This document shows positions 22,995 to 31,058 of a DNA stretch of 33,510 bases, one piece after another. The translations under genes and the position numbers were made by a program. The stretch is from Candidatus Brocadiia bacterium (GTDB taxonomy: Bacteria > Planctomycetota > DG-23 > SLPQ01): positions 1 through 33,510 of the forward strand of contig SLPQ01000103.1 of assembly GCA_007131925.1 (NCBI GenBank), written 5' to 3'. Position 1 is the stretch's first letter. Every line of letters begins with the position of its first letter. The notes beneath the pieces are model-generated. The model was not told the DNA's origin and made no database searches. It saw nothing but the letters and a program-made list of their open reading frames with translations.

Positions 22995-24689
22995 ATGAAG
23001 AGCAAGCTGGCTCTTGTGATTCTCATCGTGCTTGCGGGCACAGTTCTCTGGTATGGAAGCGGCCTGGTAGCCGCCAGGGCCGACTCGAACGAATCGCTCC
23101 TGGCTCTGTTGAACGCCGCCAGGGCTGCTCGCGCGGGGGAGCCGATCTACACGGATGTCGAAAGGGCAGACACCGATGAGCTTGTGCGTGGTGAGCTCGC
23201 TGACGAGGTGCCGCCTCAGGGGGCCGCCGACACGGCACAGGGAGAAGAACAGCCCGAGGATCCGCTGCGCGCTCCGGTCTGCAGACTTGCGTATGGCTAC
23301 CCGCCCTACCTGGCGATTTTGCTGATCCCGCTGGCATTTGCACAGACCCCCGCGGGGGCCGCGCTTATTCTCTACTGGGCGAACGTGGCCTTTGTCATCA
23401 TAGCGACCATGCTTGCCACGTTTGTCTTGAACGGACGCCTGGTGAAGACGGGCAAGGCCTCGGTGATTATCTCGCTTTTCGCCGCGTTGCCATTTCTCAT
23501 ATATCTTCTGGGCGGTGCGTCCCTGGCGATGCTTTCTTTGGTGCTCGTGCTTGCCGGGCTGGTGCTTTTTCGCCTTGAGCTTGACATCTCGTCGGGGATT
23601 GTCTCGGCATTCGCGGTTTTTTCTCCGCTGGGGATAGCCTTCGGGGCTTACTGGTTCTTGAAACGTGCCTGGAAGGCGGCATTCTCTTTCATAATAGTCG
23701 CCGCGCTGCTCCTTGCCGCAGCACCGATGGCCACGCTTGGCATCGCTGATGGCCTGGCTGAGGTACAGAGCTACTGGCGGGAAGCGGTAGTACCTTACTT
23801 CACGCTGACCGCCGAGACGCAGCCGCTGCAGTTTGCCGAAAACCAGTCGCTGTGGGCGGTCCTGATGCGCCATACCACCGAAATCGGCGACCTTGGACGC
23901 GCCGCAGGCGACAGGGTGGAGACGATTTTCAAGGTCAATGTCACTGAGCTGACCACCGACTATATGACCGTCGTGCTTCTTGCCGTCGGCGGCATCTTCC
24001 TCGTGGTCAGCGTGCTGGCGCTGTGTCGTCGCCTGCCCGAGCGCGCGTTGCCCGTGGTCGGCATAGAGGGCGCGCTGGTGACGGTTGCAGTACTTGTCCT
24101 GTCGCTGCGCACTACATTATCGACGATGGCGATAGCGCTTTTCCCCCTGATGGCTGCCATGTATGCCATACGACACACCGACCTGCGCCGCGCCATCCAT
24201 CATGTCAACTACGTGGCTTTAGTGTTGGCGGCGGCTTTCTTCTACCTTGCACTGGATGTGCGCTTCAGGATGCTAGGCACCGGCCTCGCGGGGTCTCTTG
24301 TGCTCTGGATAGCAATGCTGGCGGCGCTGCGACGCTTCAGGCCGAAGATGGTAAGCGGAAAGATTTCAAGCACATTCGACCTTGCAGCGCGCGACGAGGC
24401 GCAGCGCCCGATAGATCTCGTCAGCATCCGAAGCGAGGCCGAGAGGCCCCCCGCCCAAGGCGAGGGCGTGCTGCCGCTGCCGGAATTTACCCGCAGGCGC
24501 TCTGAGGGGCGTCCGTACGCATCCAGGGATGAGCGTGAGGTTCCTCCCTTCGACCGCATCCGGCTCGAAGAGGAGGCCGAGGCGCAAAGAGACTTTCCAG
24601 AAGAGAAGCCCCAAGGGCAAGAGGGTGCCGACCAGGAGCATGACGCTGAGCCGCCGGGCGCAGAGGACGAGCAAGAGAGGCCTGAGTAG
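22995..24689 (+). CDS. GT87-like (DUF2029) polyprenyl-phosphate-sugar glycosyltransferase with acidic tail
   Basis: A 564-residue membrane protein. An N-terminal signal anchor is followed by the pattern AARAARAGEPIY and, after an acidic insertion (~56-92), YGYPPYLAILLIPLA, as in the GT-C family GT87. Around nine more TM segments follow, then ENQSLWAVLMR, the typical NQS motif of this family. GT87 enzymes move mannose or similar sugars from lipid-phosphate donors on the outer face of the inner membrane. The catalytic acidic pair near the first loop is not clear here. Residues ~455-564 form an unusual soluble tail rich in E, R, P and D. ATG at 22995 has GGGAGGG 6 nt upstream; the 47-nt gap after leuC holds a small CCCGC-AAGG-GCGGG hairpin (22971-22984). 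The donor and acceptor are unknown. Confidence 0.8.
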   Translation: MKSKLALVILIVLAGTVLWYGSGLVAARADSNESLLALLNAARAARAGEPIYTDVERADTDELVRGELADEVPPQGAADTAQGEEQPEDPLRAPVCRLAYGYPPYLAILLIPLAFAQTPAGAALILYWANVAFVIIATMLATFVLNGRLVKTGKASVIISLFAALPFLIYLLGGASLAMLSLVLVLAGLVLFRLELDISSGIVSAFAVFSPLGIAFGAYWFLKRAWKAAFSFIIVAALLLAAAPMATLGIADGLAEVQSYWREAVVPYFTLTAETQPLQFAENQSLWAVLMRHTTEIGDLGRAAGDRVETIFKVNVTELTTDYMTVVLLAVGGIFLVVSVLALCRRLPERALPVVGIEGALVTVAVLVLSLRTTLSTMAIALFPLMAAMYAIRHTDLRRAIHHVNYVALVLAAAFFYLALDVRFRMLGTGLAGSLVLWIAMLAALRRFRPKMVSGKISSTFDLAARDEAQRPIDLVSIRSEAERPPAQGEGVLPLPEFTRRRSEGRPYASRDEREVPPFDRIRLEEEAEAQRDFPEEKPQGQEGADQEHDAEPPGAEDEQERPE

Positions 24690-24698
24690 ATACGCGCG

Positions 24699-25121
24699 TC
24701 AGTCACCCTGCTGATCGGATGGCCCTGGTGTGTCAGAGGCCTCGGCGCGCATCTCTTCGGCGCGCTCTCGGAGCTGGTCTACCGGTGGGTCTACCGTCGG
24801 CTCGAGGACAAACGCAAACGTGTGGCTCTCCCGCAGCGTCCACGGCAAAAGAGCTTCCGCGAAAAAGTCCAGCGGAAAGCGCGCCCGAAGGGGCTTCTCA
24901 ACCGGCTGCACGACCCTGAGTGTATCGTAGCCGTCCTTCTGGAAGCGCAGATCCGCCGGCTGATAGTAGGTGAAGTTGAAAGTCACCGGAGTCAGGCCTA
25001 CCTCGCGGTCGTTGTAAAAGGCCCGAGCGCCCGGGGGGTCGGTCACGAGCGTCATGCGCCGCTCTACGCAGCCTCCACAAAGCGCCGCTGTTGCGGCCAC
25101 GATGAAAAGTACCCGCCTCAT
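24699..25121 (-). CDS. PEGA-domain putative lipoprotein
   Basis: A 140-residue protein with a short signal peptide. It ends LCGGC, an imperfect lipobox with C18 the likely lipidated residue. A PEGA-type beta domain follows (TLVTDPPGARAFYNDREVGLTPVTF; residues ~23-48, continuing to a YDTLRV strand). PEGA domains are small extracytoplasmic modules found in surface and S-layer-linked proteins; no enzymatic role is expected. The C-terminal ~25 residues are acidic and proline-rich. ATG at 25121 overlaps the phosphoesterase stop by 4 nt, making a two-gene unit. It is convergent with the GT87-like gene with only 9 nt between stops, and no terminator is visible there. It may sit in the outer or inner membrane. 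Confidence 0.82.
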   Translation of the reverse strand: MRRVLFIVAATAALCGGCVERRMTLVTDPPGARAFYNDREVGLTPVTFNFTYYQPADLRFQKDGYDTLRVVQPVEKPLRARFPLDFFAEALLPWTLRESHTFAFVLEPTVDPPVDQLRERAEEMRAEASDTPGPSDQQGD

Positions 25122-25591
25122 CGCACCTCCATCAGCCTTGCAGTGGGTCCGTCAGTATCCAGAAGTGCACACGTAGACCTGCCTGAGAGCCAGCCGCCGC
25201 ACTCACCGGGATTTACAACCAGCGGATGTCCCTGTCGTATCTCGGGCTCGTGATTGTGGCCATAAATATGCACGTCCACATTCTCGTACGGCGCCCGCTC
25301 AATGTCGAACGGATCGTGGCAGACGACTATGCGAAGACCGCCGAGCTCCAAAAGATACGGCCCGAAGAATATGTGCTTCCAGATCTTTTTTATCCCGGCT
25401 ATCTCGCCGTCGTTGTTGCCGAAGACCCCGAAAACTTCACCGGGAAACTTCATTATCTCCTTGACCGAAAAAGGCGCCACAATGTCACCCGCGTGGATGA
25501 GCACCTGTGCCCCTTCTCCAGACAGCATGGCTACGGCCGACCTTATGCGGGGCAGATTATCGTGCGTGTCGGACATGATGCCGATCTTCAT
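25118..25591 (-). CDS. YfcE/MJ0936-type metallophosphoesterase
   Basis: A 157-residue calcineurin-like phosphoesterase with the full set of metal ligands: D8 and H10 (SDTHDN), D36 (HAGDIV), N59/N60 (FGNNDG), H92 (CHDPF), H112 and H114 (YGHNHEP). Small enzymes of this type are cytoplasmic phosphodiesterases, but the physiological substrate is usually unknown. The start at 25591 (MKIGIMSDTH) is set by GGGAGGT 5 nt upstream and by the family's conserved N-terminus; the open frame extends far upstream but is not coding in appearance. It is first in a two-gene unit with the PEGA lipoprotein. Confidence 0.93.
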   Translation of the reverse strand: MKIGIMSDTHDNLPRIRSAVAMLSGEGAQVLIHAGDIVAPFSVKEIMKFPGEVFGVFGNNDGEIAGIKKIWKHIFFGPYLLELGGLRIVVCHDPFDIERAPYENVDVHIYGHNHEPEIRQGHPLVVNPGECGGWLSGRSTCALLDTDGPTARLMEVR

Positions 25592-25621
25592 ACGTAACCT
25601 CCCTTTGCGTGCGTGGCTGCC

Positions 25622-25650
25622 ATTGTAACGCAACGGCACCCGATGGGCAA
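25622..25650 (-). promoter_or_regulatory. Sigma-70-type promoter of the phosphoesterase-PEGA unit
   Basis: Minus strand: -35 TTGCCC (25645-25650), 17-bp spacer, -10 TACAAT (25622-25627). It lies 31 bp upstream of the phosphoesterase ATG. The -10 is strong, the -35 moderate. Confidence 0.6.
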
Positions 25651-25757
25651 TGGGTGGCTTGCGCACGTCTTTGCCCGAGCGACAATCCTGCCGGCGGCGG
25701 TCAGGGCCGTTTGCTGAGCCTTTTCCGGCCTGCTTGCGGCTCGCGTATCGTAGACGG

Positions 25758-25786
25758 TTGCAAAGGCACTGTTCTGCAAATACCCT
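25758..25786 (+). promoter_or_regulatory. Candidate sigma-70-type promoter of the GH20-like gene
   Basis: Plus strand: -35 TTGCAA (25758-25763), 17-bp spacer, -10 TACCCT (25781-25786), 52 bp before the ATG at 25838. The -10 keeps TAnnnT but is otherwise weak. Confidence 0.42.
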
Positions 25787-25837
25787 ATTGGGCGTGGCGA
25801 TGCGCACGCCCGCAGGACCCTGGGTGAGGAGGCGGAA

Positions 25838-27403
25838 ATGATAGGCTTTCACATAGACATGAACATTGCTCAGTTCACACGGGACTACCTTGCAAAGTGG
25901 CTGCAGCTGCTGGCCGAGCTCGGCTACGACACCATCATCTGGGAGGTTGAAAACAACGTCCGATGGAAGACCTGCCCCGAGTGCTCCTCTCCGGATGCCT
26001 TCAGCGCCGAGGAGTTTCGCGAAATAATCGACCTTTCGCGCAGCCTCGGCCTCGAGCCTGTCCCGCTCCTGCAGACCATAGCGCACGCCGAATATGTCCT
26101 AAAGCATGAGCCCTACAGTCACCTGGCCGAGGTGCCCGGCGAGATCCGCCAGTACTGCCCGCAATCAGAAGAGCTCATACCCTTCCTGCACCGCTGGATC
26201 GCGGAGTACCTGGAAGTATTCGGGGATGTACGCTTTTTCCACCTGGGCGCGGACGAGGCGTGGTGGATGGGCCAGTGTGCCAAGTGCCGTGCCTACGTGC
26301 AGGAGCACTCGGTCTCGGACCTCTATATCAACCACGTCAGCGCAGTGGCAGCGCCGCTGATCGCCGGAGGCATCACGCCGATAGTCTGGGCGGACATGAT
26401 ACTGCACCACAACGAGGCGATCGATAAGATGCCGCGTGAGGTGATGCTTTTCGACTGGAACTACGACATCCACCACGGCATGGGCAAGGTGTGGGTGTGG
26501 GGCAAGGAGTGGTTTGCCGATGATGACATCGGCCCGGAGGTACTGGAGGACTTTGGTGCTTACCTTTTCCCCGCCGGGGATGAGCCCGGGCGGCACCCGG
26601 AGACCTTCTATACGGCGGATTTTCTGGCCGACAAGGGCTTTCGCACAGTGACGTGCCCCAGCTCATCCAGCTATGGGGACAATGTCTTTTCGCCGCGCAA
26701 CTGGTACCACATGATCAACACCTGGGACTCGTGCCGCAAGGGACTGCTGGGGAAGCTTGAAGGCTCGGTGCTGACATCCTGGACTGTGCACCTGCATCCC
26801 TGGGAGCTGCAGCTGGCGCCGATAGAAATGGCGCCATTTGTCCAGCGACATCCAAATGCAGCGATTGCGGATTTTCAGGCAGACTTCACTGAGCGTCATT
26901 TCGGAGAGAAAGATGATCGATTCTGGCGTGCGTGCGGGCTACTGTCGAAGCGCTGCCTGTTAACTCATACGGCGTCTCTCGGCTTTGACAAGGCGGCCCT
27001 GCCGGTCGAGTCCGGTCATGCGGCTGCGACGGTCGACAGGCTCCGCCGTGAGGGCCGACTGGAAGAGGAGCTGGCCAACGTTGGCGCACGGCTAAAGGAG
27101 TACGAGACGGCGGCGGCCATCTTCGATGAGTTAGCCGGGTCGGCCGTTGAAGGGCGCGACCTGATCGAGCTGTGGCACCTGGCTGCTCGGGCCTTAGCTG
27201 TACGGGCGCGCTCGGCAGGGCTTCTGCTGGCAGCAGCAGCAGGGCACGTGGCCGGTGCTCAAGACGCGCTGGCGGCCGAGCGAGAGCTTCGAGGTGAGTA
27301 CGATCGCCTCTGGGACGGCATAATAAGGCCCGCGAGATGTCGTGAGATGCTGGCTTGGACTTTTGATTCTGTGGAGGCGGCCCTTCTGGAACTCATCAGG
27401 TGA
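25838..27403 (+). CDS. GH20-like beta-N-acetylhexosaminidase, cytoplasmic
   Basis: A 521-residue protein. An (alpha/beta)8-type N-terminal half contains the GH20-style catalytic pair in FHLGADEAWW (D139, E140; compare HxGGDE), preceded by GYDTIIWEVEN and LLQTIAHAEYVLK. Later FDWNY and SSYGDN motifs fit sugar-pocket residues. GH20 enzymes use the substrate's acetamido group to cleave terminal GlcNAc or GalNAc. There is no signal peptide, so it probably acts on imported or recycled amino sugars. Two CxxC pairs (46-49 and 147-150) are noticeable and might bind metal. The C-terminal ~150 residues are helical with no recognised domain. GAGGAGG precedes ATG at 25838. Other clan members, such as GH20-like exo-hydrolases with different substrates, are possible. 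Confidence 0.8.
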   Translation: MIGFHIDMNIAQFTRDYLAKWLQLLAELGYDTIIWEVENNVRWKTCPECSSPDAFSAEEFREIIDLSRSLGLEPVPLLQTIAHAEYVLKHEPYSHLAEVPGEIRQYCPQSEELIPFLHRWIAEYLEVFGDVRFFHLGADEAWWMGQCAKCRAYVQEHSVSDLYINHVSAVAAPLIAGGITPIVWADMILHHNEAIDKMPREVMLFDWNYDIHHGMGKVWVWGKEWFADDDIGPEVLEDFGAYLFPAGDEPGRHPETFYTADFLADKGFRTVTCPSSSSYGDNVFSPRNWYHMINTWDSCRKGLLGKLEGSVLTSWTVHLHPWELQLAPIEMAPFVQRHPNAAIADFQADFTERHFGEKDDRFWRACGLLSKRCLLTHTASLGFDKAALPVESGHAAATVDRLRREGRLEEELANVGARLKEYETAAAIFDELAGSAVEGRDLIELWHLAARALAVRARSAGLLLAAAAGHVAGAQDALAAERELRGEYDRLWDGIIRPARCREMLAWTFDSVEAALLELIR

Positions 27404-27466
27404 CGGGGCGGTCGTAATCTGCGGTCGGTACATGTTTACCTTTTGCGTTGATTATCGAGGTGACCA

Positions 27467-28660
27467 ATGGCTACACAAATCGCTCAAGGAGTTTACTGGG
27501 TTGGCGTGGTGGACTGGGCGCTGCGAAATTTCCACGGGCATGAGCTCTCCACCCACCGCGGCTCCACTTACAATTCATATCTTATCCTTGATGAAAAAAA
27601 GGCGCTGGTCGATACTGTCTGGGCGCCTTTTACCGACGAGTTCATAGATGGCCTTAGCGAAGTCATAGACCCGGCTGAGCTCGACTACGTGGTGGTAAAC
27701 CATGCCGAGCCCGATCACTCAGGAGGCCTGCCGGCCTTGATGCGCCTGTGCCCTGACGCCACTGTCGTTGCCAGCAAGCGCGGGGTGGAGAGCGTGTCGG
27801 GGCATTACCACGAGGATTGGAATTTCAAGGCGGTCGGCACCGGTGAGAAGATATCCCTTGGCGCGCGCGAGCTGACATTTATCGAGGCGCCGATGCTTCA
27901 CTGGCCGGACACGATGTTCACCTATCTCTCTGGTGAGGCCATACTGATGTCCAACGACGGCTTCGGGCAGCACTACGCGAGCGCCTTCCGATTCAATGAC
28001 GAAGTCGACCAGGTCGAGCTCTACGAAGAGGCGCTCAAATACTATGCGAACATACTCACGCCGTACAGCGGCCAGGTCATAAAAAAGATCGACGAAATCC
28101 TGGAGATGAATATCCCTGTCTCGATGATCGCTCCGTCGCACGGTGTGATATGGCGGAAGAGCCCCCTCCAGATAGTCGAAAAGTACCAGCAATGGGCCCG
28201 GCAGGAGCCTTCGCGCAGCGCCGTCATCCTGTTTGACACCATGTGGCACGCCACTCGAAGAATGGCCGAGGCGATAGGGGAGGGGCTCGCCGCCAGGGAC
28301 GTTGACTTCAAGGCCTACTACATGCCGGTGTCCGATCGCAATGACGTTCTGGCCGAGGTTTTCAAGGCGGGCGCGGTCATTGTAGGCTCGCCAACGCTTA
28401 ACAACGGCATTATGCCGACTATTGCGCCGATCATGGAGGACTTGAAAGGTCTGCGCTTTACGAACAAGGTGGCTGCGGCCTTCGGCTCGTACGGATGGAG
28501 CGGTGAGGCGGTCAAGCGTATCGAGGATCATCTTGCCGAGTGCAAGTTTGACATTGCCGGAGAGGGCGTACGTGCAAAGTGGCAGCCGGACAGGGATGCC
28601 CTGGATTCCTGCCGTGCGCTCGCCGAAAAGGTGGCCGGTGCTCTACCTGCACAGCCCTGA
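27467..28660 (+). CDS. FprA-family A-type flavodiiron protein
   Basis: A 397-residue two-domain protein. The N-terminal metallo-beta-lactamase-like domain has the di-iron ligands H79-x-E81-x-D83-H84 (NHAEPDHSGG), H145 (LHWPD) and D164 (SNDGFGQH), plus a PSHG histidine. The C-terminal flavodoxin domain (~253-397) begins ILFDTMWHATRRMAEAI and has the FMN-loop GSPTLNNG and FGSYGWSGEAV. Flavodiiron proteins reduce O2 to water and/or NO to N2O, protecting anaerobes and microaerophiles. No fused rubredoxin is present, so a separate electron donor is needed. ATG at 27467 follows GAGGTG. It lies 63 nt after the GH20-like gene on the same strand; no clear promoter was found in between. Confidence 0.95.
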   Translation: MATQIAQGVYWVGVVDWALRNFHGHELSTHRGSTYNSYLILDEKKALVDTVWAPFTDEFIDGLSEVIDPAELDYVVVNHAEPDHSGGLPALMRLCPDATVVASKRGVESVSGHYHEDWNFKAVGTGEKISLGARELTFIEAPMLHWPDTMFTYLSGEAILMSNDGFGQHYASAFRFNDEVDQVELYEEALKYYANILTPYSGQVIKKIDEILEMNIPVSMIAPSHGVIWRKSPLQIVEKYQQWARQEPSRSAVILFDTMWHATRRMAEAIGEGLAARDVDFKAYYMPVSDRNDVLAEVFKAGAVIVGSPTLNNGIMPTIAPIMEDLKGLRFTNKVAAAFGSYGWSGEAVKRIEDHLAECKFDIAGEGVRAKWQPDRDALDSCRALAEKVAGALPAQP

Positions 28661-28735
28661 AGACAGTCTCGGGCGCGCCGCTGCCGCCGGCTCGCTGGTC
28701 AGCCGCTATGGCCGAGCGTGCAGCAGACGACAAAG

Positions 28736-28824
28736 TGGTGCCGAAGGAGGGAGTCGAACCCTCACGGGGTTTAAGCCCCATTGGATTTTGAATCCAACGC
28801 GTCTGCCGGTTCCGCCACTTCGGC
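28736..28824 (-). tRNA. tRNA-Leu (CAA), CCA encoded
   Basis: The reverse complement folds as a class II tRNA. The acceptor arms GCCGAAG/CTTCGGC pair perfectly. The anticodon stem TTGGA/TCCAA encloses loop TTCAAAA with anticodon CAA. A variable arm (GGGG-CTTAAA-CCCC) follows, then a T arm GAGGG-TTCGACT-CCCTC, discriminator A and an encoded CCA (28736-28738). It reads UUG leucine codons. No T-run terminator is evident after it, and no integrase is nearby. Confidence 0.95.
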
Positions 28825-28840
28825 ACTCATTCGAGTTGCA

Positions 28841-28868
28841 ATATTAATAGATCACCCGCGGCAGTCAA
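28841..28868 (-). promoter_or_regulatory. Promoter of tRNA-Leu
   Basis: Minus strand: -35 TTGACT (28863-28868), 16-bp spacer, -10 TAATAT (28841-28846), 17 bp upstream of the tRNA 5' end. Good consensus and appropriate distance. Confidence 0.65.
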
Positions 28869-28950
28869 GGCTGGCTTTCACGCGCAATTTACCCGGCCGT
28901 CAAAAGGGGAACGCGCGTGCCGAAGGCATTGTCCTGTCGTTAGGTCGTTT

Positions 28951-28979
28951 ATGAAAGGCTTTGAAAGGCCAGTTACAAT
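28951..28979 (+). promoter_or_regulatory. Weak candidate promoter of the 68-residue ORF
   Basis: ATGAAA (28951-28956), 17-bp spacer, TACAAT (28974-28979), 25 bp before the ATG at 29004. The -10 is good, the -35 poor (4/6). Confidence 0.35.
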
Positions 28980-29003
28980 CGGGACCGAAGAAAGGAAGGG
29001 CCA

Positions 29004-29210
29004 ATGGCACGCTTTTTCGAGGCCGGTGATGCGCTTTACAATGCAGATGCCATAAGAAAAGTCGTCTGCCAGGACAACACCCGTGCAGAGATTTTCTATT
29101 TGAACGGCGAGACCGAAGAGCTGCAAGGCGAGGCAGCCGAGAGACTCATCAACGCCCTCAAATACAGCCGCCCCCACACTGCGGGCGATGCCGGCAAGCT
29201 GGTGCCCTGA
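29004..29210 (+). CDS. 68-residue protein of unknown function
   Basis: A short ORF with AGGAAGG 5 nt before its ATG and a candidate promoter upstream, isolated between tRNA-Leu and the convergent microdomain genes. The predicted structure is a mixed beta/alpha fold (QDNTRAEIFYLNGETEEL suggests a beta-hairpin, then a helix EAAERLINAL). There is no TM segment, signal peptide or metal motif. It ends 32 nt from the stop of the convergent basic membrane protein. I do not recognise the family, and it could still be a chance ORF, though the ribosome site is good. Confidence 0.55.
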   Translation: MARFFEAGDALYNADAIRKVVCQDNTRAEIFYLNGETEELQGEAAERLINALKYSRPHTAGDAGKLVP

Positions 29211-29242
29211 GAGATCACGCCGTAGCTTTCTGACGTGCTGTG

Positions 29243-29923
29243 CTACTGGCCTGGCTGCTTCAGCGCCACTGGTGAGCCGAGTATCTCGCTCATAACGATC
29301 GCACGTCTGAGGCTTCGCCGGTTAAACTTCGGCAGAAGCGTCGCATCGGTCTTATCCTTGCTGGCGATTCCGGGACGAGCTTTCTTGCCCGTACCTATGG
29401 CGGTAGCCCTTATGCCGGGCGCACCTCTCTTCGGCTTCGCGGCCTCCTGTTCGCGGGAACGTCTCTCGAAGCTGCTTTCGAACTTGCGCTTTTCTGATCT
29501 GCCGGTGCGCGTTGCTAACTTCGACTCTCGGCGGCGCTGCTCCAGCGGCACGCGCTTTGTCTGTGGAGGAGGCGGCGGGGTGCGCTGGGTGCGCTGCCGG
29601 CGGCGGGTATCCTCGCTCCTGCGCGCCTGCTCAGCGGGTGTCACGCTGCCAGCGGGCATGCCGGCCGGGGCGCCGTAGCGGGTCTGACGCTGCGGGGGCG
29701 CTTCTGGGGCCTGCTCGCCCTGTCTTCGGGCACCTGTGCGACCCGCCTCCTCGAGAAACTTTCGTATCTGATCGGGTGTGGCGAGTCGAGCCTTCGTTGC
29801 GGGCTCGCCCGTACGCTCACGTTCATCCTTTTCCTGGGTCTCCTTGATGCGCGCGAGGATATTTATGATCACAATGACCGCTATGATCAGTAGCGGTACA
29901 AGTATCTCAAATAGAGCTTCCAT
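29243..29923 (-). CDS. One-TM protein with long basic Pro/Arg-rich tail, FloA neighbour
   Basis: A 226-residue protein. A single N-terminal TM helix (~3-26, very rich in I, V and L) is followed by about 200 low-complexity residues rich in R, K, P, Q, E and T, including a PPPPP run (~115). It closes with an ordered C-terminal patch RRAIVMSEILGSPVALK (~205-221). It starts 18 nt after the floA stop with GGAGA upstream, so it is the last gene of the NfeD-FloA group. No enzymatic motif is present. The likely topology is a short outside N-terminus with a cytoplasmic, highly basic tail that could bind nucleic acid, acidic lipid or partner proteins. From memory, similar end motifs occur in proteins beside floA in planctomycete-like genomes, but I cannot confirm this here. 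Function unknown. Confidence 0.75.
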   Translation of the reverse strand: MEALFEILVPLLIIAVIVIINILARIKETQEKDERERTGEPATKARLATPDQIRKFLEEAGRTGARRQGEQAPEAPPQRQTRYGAPAGMPAGSVTPAEQARRSEDTRRRQRTQRTPPPPPQTKRVPLEQRRRESKLATRTGRSEKRKFESSFERRSREQEAAKPKRGAPGIRATAIGTGKKARPGIASKDKTDATLLPKFNRRSLRRAIVMSEILGSPVALKQPGQ

Positions 29924-29941
29924 ACGGTTTCTCCGCTGCTG

Positions 29942-30955
29942 CTACTGTTGCTGCTGAGGCTCCTCGCCCTCGCTGCTGCTTATTGAGCTGCGCATGCTCG
30001 TGTCGGCCTGTATGTTTCTGAGCCTGTAATAATCCATGATGCCGAGGTTGCCCTCTCTGAAGGCCTGCGCGATGGCTTTTGGCACCTCCGCCTCGGCCAG
30101 TACGACCTTTGCCTGGTTTTCCTGGGTAAGGGCTTTCATCTCCTGCTCACGCGCATATGCCATGGCTCTGCGCTCCTCGGCCTTTGCCTGGGCGACGCGC
30201 TTGTCGGCCTCAGCCTGATCGGCCTGTAGCTGAGCACCCACGTTTTCACCGACATCGACATCGGCGATATCTATTGAAAGGATCTCAAAGGCGGTTCCTG
30301 CGTCGAGGCCCTTACTCAAGACATTGTGGGAGATGTTGTCAGGGTTTTCCAGGACCTGCTTGTACGTGGCAGACGAGCCGATCGTGGTGACTATACCTTC
30401 GCCGACGCGCGCGATAATCGTCTCCTCGGTGGCTCCACCGACCAGCCGCTCGATATTTGCCCTGACTGTCACGCGGGCCTTTGCCTTGACCTGGATGCCG
30501 TCCATGGCCACCGCGTCAATAGTCTGCTTGCCCTTGGAGGAGTCGGGGCAGTCGATGACGCGGGGGTTGACGCTTGTGCGGACGGCATCGGCGATGTCGC
30601 GGCCTGCAAGGTCGATGGCTGTGGCCCGTTTCCACGTCAGGGGGATGTCGGCGCGGTCGGCGGCCACGAGTGCGGCCACTACGTTTTTGACACGCCCGCC
30701 CGCCAGGTAATGAGCCTCCATGTCACGTATCCTGAAATCCGTGCTGATGCCGGCCTGCACAGACATGACGCGGGCTTCAACGATGACTGTGGGATTTACC
30801 TTGCGCAGTGTCATGCCTATCAGGTTGAAAAACCCGATGCCTGCTCCGGTAGTGTAAGACTGTATCCAGAGGCGGAAATACCGCGCCACCAGTGCGAAGG
30901 CCACAATGGCCAGTACACCTACGATCAGGACCGCCAGGATTACGGCTGTGCCCAT
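29942..30955 (-). CDS. floA: Flotillin-like membrane microdomain protein FloA
   Basis: A 337-residue protein. An N-terminal membrane hairpin or TM (~4-27) is followed by the FloA-specific segment [22 protein letters not shown]. Next come an SPFH/PHB-type domain and a helical region rich in A, E, K and Q (~240-300) ending in a Q-rich tail. Bacterial FloA scaffolds functional membrane microdomains and affects membrane fluidity and the assembly of membrane complexes. The middle [34 protein letters not shown] is highly characteristic. ATG at 30955 has AAAGGAG 9-10 nt upstream. Located downstream of two NfeD genes, the classical partners of flotillins. A 103-nt gap to short NfeD contains two short hairpins (30992-31005 and 31041-31061). 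Confidence 0.95.
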   Translation of the reverse strand: MGTAVILAVLIVGVLAIVAFALVARYFRLWIQSYTTGAGIGFFNLIGMTLRKVNPTVIVEARVMSVQAGISTDFRIRDMEAHYLAGGRVKNVVAALVAADRADIPLTWKRATAIDLAGRDIADAVRTSVNPRVIDCPDSSKGKQTIDAVAMDGIQVKAKARVTVRANIERLVGGATEETIIARVGEGIVTTIGSSATYKQVLENPDNISHNVLSKGLDAGTAFEILSIDIADVDVGENVGAQLQADQAEADKRVAQAKAEERRAMAYAREQEMKALTQENQAKVVLAEAEVPKAIAQAFREGNLGIMDYYRLRNIQADTSMRSSISSSEGEEPQQQQ

Positions 30956-31058
30956 GGCATAACACTCCTTTCGAAAAACTCCGCCTCATCCGCCGGCATA
31001 CCGGCTTTCGAAGCGTGCAGGAACTGCTCCTTATCCCATCTGAGCCTTCGACTCTGGC

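Noticed and set aside
22953-23873. 306-codon minus-strand frame
   Set aside because: Highly charged, with no domain; it lies opposite a membrane protein gene with a good start and ribosome site.
25592-26086. Upstream extension of the phosphoesterase
   Set aside because: It would run under the GH20-like gene and its promoter; the conserved MKIGIMSDTH start with a strong ribosome site is at 25591.
28736-28824. tRNA-Leu as an integration site for a mobile element
   Set aside because: No integrase, no direct repeat of the tRNA 3' end, and the neighbouring genes look like ordinary chromosomal genes.
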